From positions 3,534,001-3,598,000 of the forward strand of contig NZ_CP102592.1 in the NCBI RefSeq assembly GCF_025666195.1: a DNA stretch of 64,000 nucleotides. Reading direction: 5' to 3'. Origin of the DNA: Xanthomonas sp. CFBP 8443. GTDB taxonomy: Bacteria; Pseudomonadota; Gammaproteobacteria; Xanthomonadales; Xanthomonadaceae. A program made the translations under genes and the position numbers. Below, one piece after another: positions 51,752-61,095 of this stretch. The notes under the pieces are model-generated. The model saw only the letters and a program-made list of their open reading frames with translations. It was not told the DNA's origin and searched no databases. Positions within the stretch are counted from its first letter, which is position 1; every line of letters begins with the position of its first letter.

Positions 51752-53551
51752 ATGGACACTTCGCCCGACCTGCCGCGCCAGACCCGCGCCTTCATCGTCC
51801 TGGTGGCGCTGCTGCAGGGCGCGCTGATGTACCTGGCGCAACGCGGCGCGGAGACCGGCCTGTGGCCGTTCGAGACGCTGGGCGGCCGGGTGTGCTGGTA
51901 CACCCTGGTGCTGACCGTGCCGTCGATGACCCTGCTGTCGGTGCGGCACCTGAACGAGCTGCGCCTGTGGCAGCACGTGATCGCGGTGGCGCTGCTGGTG
52001 GCGGCGCTGTCCGGCTGGGCGGCCTGGAGCGCCACCGGCGCGCCCGGGCTGCGCAGCACGCAGGTGCTGGGCCCGTTTGGCGTCACGATCGCGCTGGCCA
52101 TGTTCGTGCTGCTGCCGTGGCTGCAATGCCGGCTGCAGCATGGCCAATGGCAGGCGCCGTACCGCGAGCTGTTCGAACACGCCTGGCAGAACGCGCTGAC
52201 CCTGGCGCTGGCCGGGCTGTTCGTCGGCATCTGCTGGCTGGTGCTGAGCCTGTGGGGCGCGCTGTTCGCGCTGGTGAAACTGAACTTCTTCCGCGATCTG
52301 TTCCGCGAAACCGCCTTCATCTACCTCGCCACCGGCACCATGTTCGGCCTCGGCCTGCTGATCGGCCGCACCCAGCAGCGTGCGGTGCAGGTAATGCGGC
52401 AGATCCTGTTCGCGATCTGCACCGGGCTGCTGCCGCTGCTGGCGTTCGTGGCGGTGCTGTTCGCGCTGAGCCTACCGTTCACCGGGTTGCAGCCGCTGTG
52501 GGAAACCCGCGCCGCGGCGACCATCCTGATCGCGCTGGTGGCGGCACTGGTGGTGTTCGTCAACGCGGTGTACCAGGACGGGGCAGCCACCCCGCCCTAC
52601 CCGCAATGGCTGCGGCGCCTGATCGACGCCGGCCTGCTGAGCCTGCCGCTGTACGCGGCGCTGGCGCTGTACGCGCTGTGGCTGCGCATCGACCAGTACG
52701 GCTGGAGCGCGGAGCGGTTCAGTGGCGCGCTGGTGGCGGTGGTCACCTGCGGCTATGCGTTCGGCTACGCGTGGGCGGTGCTGCGTCCGGGCGGACACTG
52801 GCTGCGGCCGCTGGCGCCGGTCAACCGGATCATGTCCTGGGTGGTGATCGGCCTGGCGCTGGCCAGCGCGTCGCCGCTGCTGGATCCGTACCGCATCGTC
52901 GTCGGCAACCAACTGCAGCGCCTGGCCGACGGCCGCACCGCGGCCGCGGAGATGGACCTGTCCTACCTGCGCTTCGACAGCGGTCGCCGCGGCTACCGCG
53001 CCATGCAATCGCTGCGCGACGCGCCGGCCTTCGCCAACGACCCGGTACAAAGCGAGCGCCTGCAGCGCACTCTGCAACGCACGCAACGCTGGGGCGACGA
53101 ACGCAGCGACGCGCGCGAGCAGGCGCGCATCGCCGACCCCGTCCAGCTGCGCCAGCACATTCCGCTCGCCGCCGGCAGCGCCGATCCCGGCGCCGACTGG
53201 TGGCAGGCGCTGCTCGCCGGCCAGTTGCACGACGGCGACTGCCGGCAGCGCGACAGCCGCTGCGTGCTGGTGCTGCGCGACCTGGACAGCGACGGCAGCG
53301 ACGACACGCTGCTGTGCAACGAGAACGAGACCTACGGCATGGAGTGCCGCCTCCACGCGCGCAGCCAGGACCGCTGGCAGGACGCGGGGCGGGTGCATTT
53401 CTTCGCCCGCGACGCCAAGCGCCAGGATGCGCTGCTGGAGACGCTGCGCGCCGGCAAGCTGGAACTGGCGCCGCGGCGCTGGCCGGACCTGAAACTGCCG
53501 GATACGCAGCGCGCCGAGGTTTCCCCCGAAAACCAGGACCAGGACGATTGA
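51752..53551 (+). CDS. DUF4153 multi-helix membrane protein with C-terminal FG-GAP-like loop
   Basis: 599 residues. About ten membrane helices (13-400) of the DUF4153 type, then a soluble C-terminal part (about 410-599). Near 505-516 the sequence VLVLRDLDSDGSDDTLL carries a D-x-D-x-D-G calcium-loop motif of FG-GAP type. The start at ATG 51752 is preceded by AAGGA 11 bases upstream. Followed 15 bases later by tag. Function unknown. Confidence 0.8.
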   Translation: MDTSPDLPRQTRAFIVLVALLQGALMYLAQRGAETGLWPFETLGGRVCWYTLVLTVPSMTLLSVRHLNELRLWQHVIAVALLVAALSGWAAWSATGAPGLRSTQVLGPFGVTIALAMFVLLPWLQCRLQHGQWQAPYRELFEHAWQNALTLALAGLFVGICWLVLSLWGALFALVKLNFFRDLFRETAFIYLATGTMFGLGLLIGRTQQRAVQVMRQILFAICTGLLPLLAFVAVLFALSLPFTGLQPLWETRAAATILIALVAALVVFVNAVYQDGAATPPYPQWLRRLIDAGLLSLPLYAALALYALWLRIDQYGWSAERFSGALVAVVTCGYAFGYAWAVLRPGGHWLRPLAPVNRIMSWVVIGLALASASPLLDPYRIVVGNQLQRLADGRTAAAEMDLSYLRFDSGRRGYRAMQSLRDAPAFANDPVQSERLQRTLQRTQRWGDERSDAREQARIADPVQLRQHIPLAAGSADPGADWWQALLAGQLHDGDCRQRDSRCVLVLRDLDSDGSDDTLLCNENETYGMECRLHARSQDRWQDAGRVHFFARDAKRQDALLETLRAGKLELAPRRWPDLKLPDTQRAEVSPENQDQDD

Positions 53552-53566
53552 CGGAGCCGGCACAGC

Positions 53567-54106
53567 ATGACCACCTATTGCGACATCGCCCCTGGCCACG
53601 CCTTGCACGGCCCCTACCACGACGACGAATACGGCGTGCCGCAGCGCGCCGAAGCCGAGCTGTTCGAGCGCCTGATCCTGGAGATCAACCAGGCCGGGCT
53701 GAGCTGGGAGCTGATGCTGAAGAAGCGCGCCGGGTTCCGCGCCGCCTACGCCGGGTTCGACGTGGACACGGTCGCCGCCTATGGCGAGGCCGACGTGTTG
53801 CGCCTGCTCGCCGATCCCGGCATCGTCCGCAACCGGCTCAAGGTGCAGGCCGCGATCCACAACGCGCAGGTGATCCAGGGCCTGCGCGCATCGCACGGCG
53901 GTTTCGCCGCATGGTTGGACGCGCACCATCCGCGCGACAAGGCCGACTGGATCAAGCTGTTCAAGCGCACCTTCCGCTTCACCGGCGGCGAGATCACCGG
54001 CGAATTCCTGATGAGCCTGGGCTACCTGCGCGGCGCGCACCGCGAGGACTGCCCGGCGTTCGCGCGCATCGCGCAGCTCGATCCGGCGTGGATGCGCAAG
54101 GCATGA
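53567..54106 (+). CDS. tag: DNA-3-methyladenine glycosylase I
   Basis: 179 residues. The zinc ligands C5 and H18 are in place in the N-terminus (YCDIAPGHALHGPYHDDEYG); the catalytic segment is LEINQAGLSWELMLKKR and the C-terminal ligands come from GAHREDCPAF. It excises 3-methyladenine from alkylated DNA. Slightly shorter than E. coli Tag (187 aa). Overlaps the next gene by four bases. Confidence 0.93.
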   Translation: MTTYCDIAPGHALHGPYHDDEYGVPQRAEAELFERLILEINQAGLSWELMLKKRAGFRAAYAGFDVDTVAAYGEADVLRLLADPGIVRNRLKVQAAIHNAQVIQGLRASHGGFAAWLDAHHPRDKADWIKLFKRTFRFTGGEITGEFLMSLGYLRGAHREDCPAFARIAQLDPAWMRKA

Positions 54107-55329
54107 GCCAGCGCACGGCGCGGATGCGGACGCAGGCCGTCGACACCGCGTCGCTGCGGATGCGCCAGCCATGGCGGGTGGCGACGGTCGCGCTGTTCGC
54201 CTTGGCCGCCTGCACCGCAGCGCACGCGCAAGCCGCCGACGCCACGACGACGTTGCCGCAGGTCCTGGAGCGACTGCGCCTGGAGATCGAGGCCGTGCCG
54301 GCCACCGATCCCACCCCGATCGACACGGTGCTGCAGCGCCATGCCGACCGCACCGCCCTGAGCTTCGATATCGTCACGACCGGCGACGACGGCGAACCGG
54401 CGCCAGCGCCCGCGCAACCGCCCGGCGTCGCCGATGCCGAGTGGCAGGCCTTGCGCAGGTACTGGGGACCGGCGGGCAACGTGCAGAACGACGATTCCGA
54501 GAACGGCTACCACCGCTACACGCTGGTCGACCTGGACGAGGACGGCCAGCGCGATCTGCTGGACACGGCCTACGTCGGCGGCACCGGCCTGTTCACCGAA
54601 ATCGCGGTGCTGCAGCGCGACGCCGCACATGGCTTCGTCGCGCTTCCCGGCAACGCGTCCGGCGCCGACCCGGCGGCCGGCGTGTTCAGCATCAACGGCC
54701 GCGGCGGCGACCAGGCGCTGTACTGGCTGCGCATCGACGGCCGAAGCTATGCGGCCTATCGCGACGGCGATTACCTGCAGGACACGCTAAGCCTGTCGCG
54801 CCCGTTGTCGGCGCTGCCGGGCGAACGCGCCAGCGCGCGCGTGCTGCAGGTGCGCTACCGCTACCGGCATACGCTGGCGCCGCCGCCGCAAGACCCGGCG
54901 CAGGCCACCCCCGAGAACCACGACAGCGCCCGCTGGCTGGCGCAGCACCCGCAGTTGCGCGCGGTCGCGGACCGGCAACTGCAGCAGCTCGGCTTCGACG
55001 CGCAGGGCCGGCAGCGCAGCCCGGATGCGAACGCGCGCTGCCCGGTTCCGGCCGAGGTCGACGACGCCGAAGAACGCGCGCAGTGGCCGTGGCACGACGC
55101 CGGCCACTACACCTTCGACTACGTTGCCGACCTGCGCCTGCGGCAGGGTGCTGAGTGCTACAGCGCCAGCATCGTCGCGTTCCGCAGCAGCTACCTGACC
55201 TCCTACGAAGACTGCTGCGCGCTGTGGCTGTACGCCGCGCCGGGCCGCCAGGCGGCGACCCTGCCGCTGCTGTCCAGGCGCGAGCGCGCCAGCGTCGCGG
55301 TGATCGCGGCCGCGCCGGCCGCGCAGTGA
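54103..55329 (+). CDS. Exported protein with FG-GAP-like loop, unknown function
   Basis: 408 residues. A hydrophobic signal (about 25-40) ends either at a lipobox-like LAAC (C37) or near AHAQA. The only recognisable motif is YTLVDLDEDGQRDLLDTAYVGG (139-160), a D-x-D-x-D-G FG-GAP-type loop. Two cysteine clusters occur near the end (YEDCCALW). ATG overlaps the tag stop. No named family recognised. Confidence 0.7.
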   Translation: MSQRTARMRTQAVDTASLRMRQPWRVATVALFALAACTAAHAQAADATTTLPQVLERLRLEIEAVPATDPTPIDTVLQRHADRTALSFDIVTTGDDGEPAPAPAQPPGVADAEWQALRRYWGPAGNVQNDDSENGYHRYTLVDLDEDGQRDLLDTAYVGGTGLFTEIAVLQRDAAHGFVALPGNASGADPAAGVFSINGRGGDQALYWLRIDGRSYAAYRDGDYLQDTLSLSRPLSALPGERASARVLQVRYRYRHTLAPPPQDPAQATPENHDSARWLAQHPQLRAVADRQLQQLGFDAQGRQRSPDANARCPVPAEVDDAEERAQWPWHDAGHYTFDYVADLRLRQGAECYSASIVAFRSSYLTSYEDCCALWLYAAPGRQAATLPLLSRRERASVAVIAAAPAAQ

Positions 55330-55431
55330 ACGCCACCGGCTGACCACGCCGCTGCGCGCGGCCAGCGCGCTCGACACCGCCTTGCCGCGACCTGCACGGC
55401 GCTTGCACGCCGGCGCCGGCATGGTCGGTGC

Positions 55432-56349
55432 ATGAGCCTGCGTATCGGCATTTCCGGATGGCGCTATCCACGCTGGCGCGGCGTGTTCTATCCGTCCGAC
55501 CTGGTGCAGCGTCGCGAGCTGGAGTACGCCGCGCGCTGTTTCCGCTCGGTCGAGCTCAACGGCTCGTTCTATTCGCTGCAGACGCCGAAGAGCTACACCG
55601 CCTGGCATGACGCGACGCCGCGCGACTTCGTGTTCGCGGTCAAGGGCCCGCGTTTCGTCACCCACCTGAAACGGCTGCGCGACTGCGAGCAGCCGCTGGC
55701 CAACTTCTTCGCCTCCGGCCTGCTCGGCCTGGGACCGAAGCTGGGGCCGTTGCTGTGGCAGCTGCCGCCGTCGCTGGCCTTCGACCACGCGCTGCTGGAC
55801 GATTTCCTGTCGCTGCTGCCGCGCACCAGCGAGGCCGCGCTGGCGCTGGCCGGCAAGCGCGACGCCAAGCGCATGCGCGAACGCAGCCTGCTCGCCATCG
55901 ACCGCAACCGGCGCCTGCGCCATGCGCTGGAAGTGCGCCATCCCAGCTTCGCCACGTCCGAGGCGATGGCGCTGCTGCGCAAGCACCGCGTGGCCGTGGT
56001 GCAGGCCGACACCGCCGGCAAGTGGCCGTACCTGGAAGACGTGACCGCCGATTTCCTGTACCTGCGCCTGCACGGCGACGCGCAGCTCTACGCCAGCGGC
56101 TACAGCGACAAGGCGCTGGACGCCTGGGCCGCACGCATCGACGCCTGGCACCGCGGCGGCGAGCCGGCCGATGCGCAACGCGTCGGGCCGGCCGCCGCAC
56201 GGCGCACGCGCCGCGACGTGTACTGCTATTTCGACAACGACATGAAGGTGCACGCGCCGTTCGACGCGCGGCGCCTGGCGCAGCGGCTGGGCGTGCCGAC
56301 GCCGTGTCCGGATCGTGCGCAGCCGCTGGACGCAGCCGAAGAGGACTGA
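55432..56349 (+). CDS. DUF72 family protein
   Basis: 305 residues of the YecE/DUF72 TIM-barrel type: SLRIGISGWRYPRWRGVFYP at the start, FRSVELNGSFYSLQTPKSYTAW, FVFAVKGPRFVTHLKRL and a C-terminal YCYFDNDMKVHAPFDA. A phosphate-binding barrel of unknown activity, sometimes associated with DNA repair or radical chemistry. Stands alone, 100 bases after the preceding gene. Confidence 0.9.
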   Translation: MSLRIGISGWRYPRWRGVFYPSDLVQRRELEYAARCFRSVELNGSFYSLQTPKSYTAWHDATPRDFVFAVKGPRFVTHLKRLRDCEQPLANFFASGLLGLGPKLGPLLWQLPPSLAFDHALLDDFLSLLPRTSEAALALAGKRDAKRMRERSLLAIDRNRRLRHALEVRHPSFATSEAMALLRKHRVAVVQADTAGKWPYLEDVTADFLYLRLHGDAQLYASGYSDKALDAWAARIDAWHRGGEPADAQRVGPAAARRTRRDVYCYFDNDMKVHAPFDARRLAQRLGVPTPCPDRAQPLDAAEED

Positions 56350-56422
56350 GCGATTCGCCGCTGCGCGGTCGTGCCGGGCACGGGCTGCGCTTCGGCCGTG
56401 CAATCGAGGATAACGCGCACCG

Positions 56423-57565
56423 TCACCGCGACCAGCGCGCCTGCCAGAACGGCGCCTGTGGCCAGCGCCGTTCGCGCGCATACAGCGCGTGGCGCAGACG
56501 CAGGTGCTCGGTGAACCGGGCGAACACGCGCTCCTGGTAGCTAGCCAACGCCACCGGCCCCGCGCCGTGCAGATGCTGCGCAAGCGCGTGCCCCGCCGCC
56601 TCGCCGTCCTGCAAGGCCTTGACGATGCCCTGCGCGGCGAGCGGATCGTAGGCGCTGGCGGCGTCGCCCACCGCCAGCCAGCGTTCGCCGACCACGCGGC
56701 TCAGGATCGCCGCCGGCGCCAAGGCCGCCAACAAACCGCCGTTGTCCGGCAAGGTCGCCTCGCCCTGCTGCAGCCAGCGCGCAACGTGCTGCGTGTCCTT
56801 GGCCGCGGCCAGCCACACCGCGGCATCGCGGCAATAGCGTTGCCGCGCGGGATCCACCGCCAGCGCCACGACCATCCGCTCTCCCGGCAGCTTGGCCGCA
56901 TACCACCAGCCGTCCTGGCAGGCTTCCAGCAAGGCCTGCGACGGGATCGCGTCGGGACGCTGCAGCGCGAACACGGCGGCGACGAAAGCCAGGCAATCGA
57001 CCTCGTTGCGGGCCACGCCCAGCCGCCGCACCGCGGCCGCGGCGATGCCGCTGGCGTCGACCAGGAACCCGGCCTGCAGCTGCCGATGGCGGCCATCGCC
57101 ATCGCGCAATTCCAGCAGGTAGCCGCCCTGCTCGGTACGGCTTATCCCGCAAAGACGCAGACCACGCAGCACGCTGCCGCCACGCGCGGGCACCGCCGCG
57201 GCGAGCATCGCGTCGAAGGCGCTGCGGTCCACATGCCAGCCCTTGCCTTGGCCGGCGACGATGAAATCGTTGTAGCCAAGCTCGGGCTTGCCCCAGCTGG
57301 CGCAACTGCCGGCCGAGGACAACGGCGCCTGTGCCAGGAAGGTGTCCCACACGCCCAGGCGCTGCAGCACGGCGGCGCCATTGGGCGCAATCGCCTCGCC
57401 CAGCCGCCAGCCAGGCGCCCGCCCCAGATCGACCACTACCGTGTCCTCGACCCCGTGCGCGGCCAGCGCGAGCGCGGTGGCGCAGCCGGCGGCGCCGCCG
57501 CCGACGATCGCCACCGCGTGGCGGCCGCTGCTCGCCGTGCCGCTGGCCAGCGTACGCGCCGCCAT
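56423..57565 (-). CDS. lodB: LodB-like FAD-dependent oxidoreductase
   Basis: 380 residues. FAD-binding GGGAAGCATALALAAHG (about 20-36) and GERWLAVGDAASAYDPLAAQGI (about 293-314) place it in the flavin monooxygenase/halogenase-like group to which LodB belongs. LodB flavoproteins are needed to build the cysteine tryptophylquinone cofactor of LodA-type oxidases. The lodA gene ends eight bases upstream, so the pair is an operon. The ATG at 57565 follows the LodA stop; the frame extends upstream into lodA without similarity. Confidence 0.85.
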   Translation of the reverse strand: MAARTLASGTASSGRHAVAIVGGGAAGCATALALAAHGVEDTVVVDLGRAPGWRLGEAIAPNGAAVLQRLGVWDTFLAQAPLSSAGSCASWGKPELGYNDFIVAGQGKGWHVDRSAFDAMLAAAVPARGGSVLRGLRLCGISRTEQGGYLLELRDGDGRHRQLQAGFLVDASGIAAAAVRRLGVARNEVDCLAFVAAVFALQRPDAIPSQALLEACQDGWWYAAKLPGERMVVALAVDPARQRYCRDAAVWLAAAKDTQHVARWLQQGEATLPDNGGLLAALAPAAILSRVVGERWLAVGDAASAYDPLAAQGIVKALQDGEAAGHALAQHLHGAGPVALASYQERVFARFTEHLRLRHALYARERRWPQAPFWQARWSR

Positions 57566-57573
57566 GCCCAGGA

Positions 57574-59628
57574 TCAGCGCTTGGGCGGCGTGTACTTGGG
57601 GATGTCCGCCATCGGCCATGGCGCCACGTAGTCGCTGCCGACATCGAAGCGGCTCTGCACTTCCAGGAAGATCTCCGCGGGATAGGCCGGCTTGCCGTCA
57701 GCGGCCGGAATATGCGCGCCGCTGATCACGAAGCCGACCTTGGCCCAGTTGTCGACGAAATCCTGGTACTGCTGGAAGCGCCCCACTTGCGCCGGATAGT
57801 CGCTGTCGGTGCCGTTGCCGCGGACCGAATACACCTGCTGGCCCACGCTCCAGGTCAGATCCCCCGGATCGAAGGTGCACAGCGAGACCGGATACACCGC
57901 GAACGGCCGCTCGGCCGGCCACGACCAGAACAAGGTGTTGTTCACGCCCGGATTGGGATCGGGCAGATGCGTGGCGCAGGAGTTGTAGTCGGTGTGCCAG
58001 GGGACCGACATGAACTTGGACACGTCACCCGGCTCCACCGGCTGGGTCTGCAGCGGCACGTAGCCGAAGCTCAGGAACGGCGCGCCAGGCGTCGCCTTGC
58101 TGTAGTCCAGCGGCGCCTGGCGCACGCGGAACGGCCCGCAATCCTGTGCCTGCCAGTCCTGCACGTAGAGGTTGACGTCGCGGATCGGGAACGACACCTC
58201 GATGCCCGGGCTGTAGCGGCCGCCCAGGCAGTTCTCCAGGGTGATGCGATCCAGCGTCTCGCCCGGTCCCAGCGCCGGTCCGGCGCCTTGCGCGTAGGTC
58301 TTGTTGTGCCACTGGCCGAGCAGGAAGTACTGGGTCGGGCTGACCGTCAGAAAACTCTTGGCCGCATCGCCGAGCGACAGCGGCATCATCGGCGAGCCGG
58401 TCTTGATGTCGGCCGCGGAGGCCGGATCGCGGATCAGCGTCTTCAGGTTGGGAATCTTGACCGTGGGATCGTCGCTGGGGGTGATCGCACCGATCATGTC
58501 GTGGCCGCGGATCGCGGCGGACGGCAGGTTGGTGTTCCAGCGCTGCAACATCGCCGCATGGAAAATCGGCTGGATGTCGTCGCCGAAGGACGGCTGGTAG
58601 TTCGCGACGAACCCGCCGCCCGCGTACAGCGACGGCACCAGCGCCAGCTCGCGCACCCACACGTCGTAGACGTCGTCCCAGGTCGAGACCACGTTGCGGG
58701 TCTGCGGCGCGTAACCCGGATCGCCGGTGACGTACCACGCGCCCTGCACGCTAGCGGTGGAGCCGTCGTCGAAGAGCAACACCGCGTTGACCGGGCCGTC
58801 GGCCGCATCGTCGAACCACAGGCCGTTTTCGGTCGCGTCGTTCAACGGCGGCCAGCTGCCGTCCTGGTCGATCACCGCCACCGTCCTGGCGAAGCCGCCG
58901 GCGACGACCAGCGCGCCGTCCTGCTCCACGCGCAGGTCGCCCAGCGAATCGATCGGACCGAGCGGTTCGTGCAGCTGATGGAAATCGGCGGGAAAGCTCT
59001 TCGGGTAGTCCACCGCGGTGATGGTCCCGGACGCATCGGCGTAGGCGGCCTGGGTCCGGGCGTCGAAGTCGATGACGCTGCCGGTTCCGCTGGCGGCGCT
59101 GATCGCGCGCGGGCCGGGATCGATGACCAGCTGGCGCAGGCGGGTCGGATCGTGGGGATCGCTGGTGCCCGCATACTCCGGATTGCGCAGCTGCAGCGGG
59201 CTCTGCGGCGAAGGCGGATACGCCTCGATGCCGATGAACAGATTGCCTTTGCTGACGGTCGAATAGTTGTTGAGCTTCTTGTTGGCCAGATGCACGGTCC
59301 AGACGATGTCCTTGACCGTCCTGCCGTCGATCGTGCTGCCCACGTCCACGCGCGTGCCGCCGCCGTTTGGGTAGGTGCCGGAACTGCCGCTGGGATAGGC
59401 GTAGATGTGGAAACGCGCGGCCTGGCGCTTGACGTTGCCGTCGGCATCGCGGAACTGGTCGGCGGTGATCGGCGTGGACTCGGTACCGGGCTGCACCGGC
59501 AACCCGCCCATCAGGCCGTCGGCGCCGCGCGCGCCGGCCGCGGTGACCGGCGCCAGATAGAATTCCTGGCTATCGCCGACGCGGCCGATGCCGATCGTCG
59601 GATGCACTCGAAACACGTTGCTGGACAT
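57574..59628 (-). CDS. lodA: LodA-like quinoprotein oxidase (CTQ-dependent)
   Basis: 684 residues. Begins MSSNVFRVHPTIGIGRVGDS and has the VKRQAARFHIYAY and IVWTVHLANKK segments of the LodA/GoxA family of amino-acid epsilon- or alpha-oxidases. The CTQ cofactor pair is recognisable: Cys467 in ENCLGGRYSPGIE and Trp570 (or 568) in FWSWPAERP, matching the family CxGG...PGIE and WWP-type motifs. These enzymes make H2O2 and can be antibacterial. No signal peptide. The substrate, lysine, glycine or other, cannot be read. Gene order is cytochrome-lodA-lodB. Confidence 0.88.
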   Translation of the reverse strand: MSSNVFRVHPTIGIGRVGDSQEFYLAPVTAAGARGADGLMGGLPVQPGTESTPITADQFRDADGNVKRQAARFHIYAYPSGSSGTYPNGGGTRVDVGSTIDGRTVKDIVWTVHLANKKLNNYSTVSKGNLFIGIEAYPPSPQSPLQLRNPEYAGTSDPHDPTRLRQLVIDPGPRAISAASGTGSVIDFDARTQAAYADASGTITAVDYPKSFPADFHQLHEPLGPIDSLGDLRVEQDGALVVAGGFARTVAVIDQDGSWPPLNDATENGLWFDDAADGPVNAVLLFDDGSTASVQGAWYVTGDPGYAPQTRNVVSTWDDVYDVWVRELALVPSLYAGGGFVANYQPSFGDDIQPIFHAAMLQRWNTNLPSAAIRGHDMIGAITPSDDPTVKIPNLKTLIRDPASAADIKTGSPMMPLSLGDAAKSFLTVSPTQYFLLGQWHNKTYAQGAGPALGPGETLDRITLENCLGGRYSPGIEVSFPIRDVNLYVQDWQAQDCGPFRVRQAPLDYSKATPGAPFLSFGYVPLQTQPVEPGDVSKFMSVPWHTDYNSCATHLPDPNPGVNNTLFWSWPAERPFAVYPVSLCTFDPGDLTWSVGQQVYSVRGNGTDSDYPAQVGRFQQYQDFVDNWAKVGFVISGAHIPAADGKPAYPAEIFLEVQSRFDVGSDYVAPWPMADIPKYTPPKR

Positions 59629-59664
59629 GATGATCTGCTCCTGATCCGGATGAAGTGGCGCGCC

Positions 59665-61095
59665 TCAGCGCTGCGAGGCCGGCCGCGGCGCGGGCGGCGC
59701 CTTTTGCGGCAACTGCGCCTGGAAGTAGTCGTTGATCACCACGTGACTGAGATTGACGTTCAGCCCCGGCAACGACTGCGCGCGCGGATCGGGCGAAATC
59801 ACCTGGGTGGTGTTGTGGCAGGCGAAACAGTTGTCCTGCGTGCTCTGCACCTGGGTAAAGGTCTCGATGGTGGAATTGGACAGCCGCATCGAGCCGGTGA
59901 GCAGCGGCGATGTGCCTCCCGTCGGCACGCACTCCAGGGACGAGCCGGGCTGGAAGGTGCAATTTGGCTGCAGCGCGTCCAACTGGTTGAACCAGATCGC
60001 ACCGACCTCGAAGTAGTTCTTCCACACATCGTTCAACTGGCTCTGCGCCGAGGCGTTCATCGACATGATGTTGGGGATATTGCAGTCCGTCGCCCCGGGC
60101 GGACACGGCTTCTGCCCGCCGTACGGCACCATGCGGCACACCTGGGTGACCGGGCTCAGCGTCTGTGTCTGCGCATTCAAGGTCAGCGCACCGGAACCGG
60201 CTGCGTTGAGATTGCACTGCTTGAACGGCGTGCCGGCCTGATAGAACGTCCAGTCCTTGCCGGAGACGACGTCGTTCGGCTGCATCTTCTCCATCGGCTG
60301 CGGCAGGTCCGGCGCATTGGTCTGGTGTTCGAAGGTCGCCCAGATCATTTCCGGATGGCCGTTGACCGTGCCGCCGATATGGAAGCCGACCAACGCCACG
60401 GTCTGGGTTTCGCTGTCGGTGGTGGCGACGATCTTGCCTTTGCGCATGGCCAGCTTCGCGATCTGCGCTTGGCGCGTATAGAACGTCGACACGTCCTCGC
60501 CCGGCTGCACCACCTTCCACGCCACCTTCAGGGTCATGCTGTCCACCGGGAAGGCCTTTTGCGGATCGAATCCACGCAGCGCCTGCGGATCTTCCAGGTT
60601 GTTGCTGGCGATGAACTGGCCGAAGACGTCGTTGGAGTGGATCGAGTAATAGATCGCGCGTCCCTTGCGATCCACCAGCACGCCGTCCGGCCCCGCCTGA
60701 TCGATCAGCTCCACGGTGCGCGCCTGCTGCGAGCGGCCGATCAATGGATCCAGCACGCCGTCGGCGACACCGCCGATGCCGTCGGTGGGCATGGTCAGGA
60801 AACGCGGTTGCCCTTGCACGTCCTGGGTCAGCCACAGGAACGCGTTCCACGACCACTGATGGAACTCGCAGTTGCTGCTGGACGCGAATCCGGCCGAATC
60901 CGGTGGCGGCGTGTTCGCGTGCGGAAACCAGTCGGCTTGCGGCAGGCATGCGGCCGACATGGGTCGGGTCGCCGTCGCCGACGGACGCGCCACAGGCGCA
61001 GGCCCCTGGTCTGGACCGGTGGGAGAATGGTTCACGGCCGAACACGCCATGACCAGGATGCAGGCAACCGCCGCGAACCCTATCGCACGCTTCAT
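59665..61095 (-). CDS. Exported c-type cytochrome-like protein with one CxxCH
   Basis: 476 residues. A signal with lipobox-like LVMAC (about C18) precedes a 450-residue domain of no family I know. The haem-binding motif CFACH lies at 423-427 (TQDNCFACHNTTQ), near the C-terminus. An EFHQWSWNAFLWLTQD segment near residue 75 may be a second interaction site. GAAGGAG precedes ATG 61095. Directly upstream of lodA (36 bases), it could take electrons from, or help mature, the quinoprotein; that is inference from position. Confidence 0.72.
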   Translation of the reverse strand: MKRAIGFAAVACILVMACSAVNHSPTGPDQGPAPVARPSATATRPMSAACLPQADWFPHANTPPPDSAGFASSSNCEFHQWSWNAFLWLTQDVQGQPRFLTMPTDGIGGVADGVLDPLIGRSQQARTVELIDQAGPDGVLVDRKGRAIYYSIHSNDVFGQFIASNNLEDPQALRGFDPQKAFPVDSMTLKVAWKVVQPGEDVSTFYTRQAQIAKLAMRKGKIVATTDSETQTVALVGFHIGGTVNGHPEMIWATFEHQTNAPDLPQPMEKMQPNDVVSGKDWTFYQAGTPFKQCNLNAAGSGALTLNAQTQTLSPVTQVCRMVPYGGQKPCPPGATDCNIPNIMSMNASAQSQLNDVWKNYFEVGAIWFNQLDALQPNCTFQPGSSLECVPTGGTSPLLTGSMRLSNSTIETFTQVQSTQDNCFACHNTTQVISPDPRAQSLPGLNVNLSHVVINDYFQAQLPQKAPPAPRPASQR

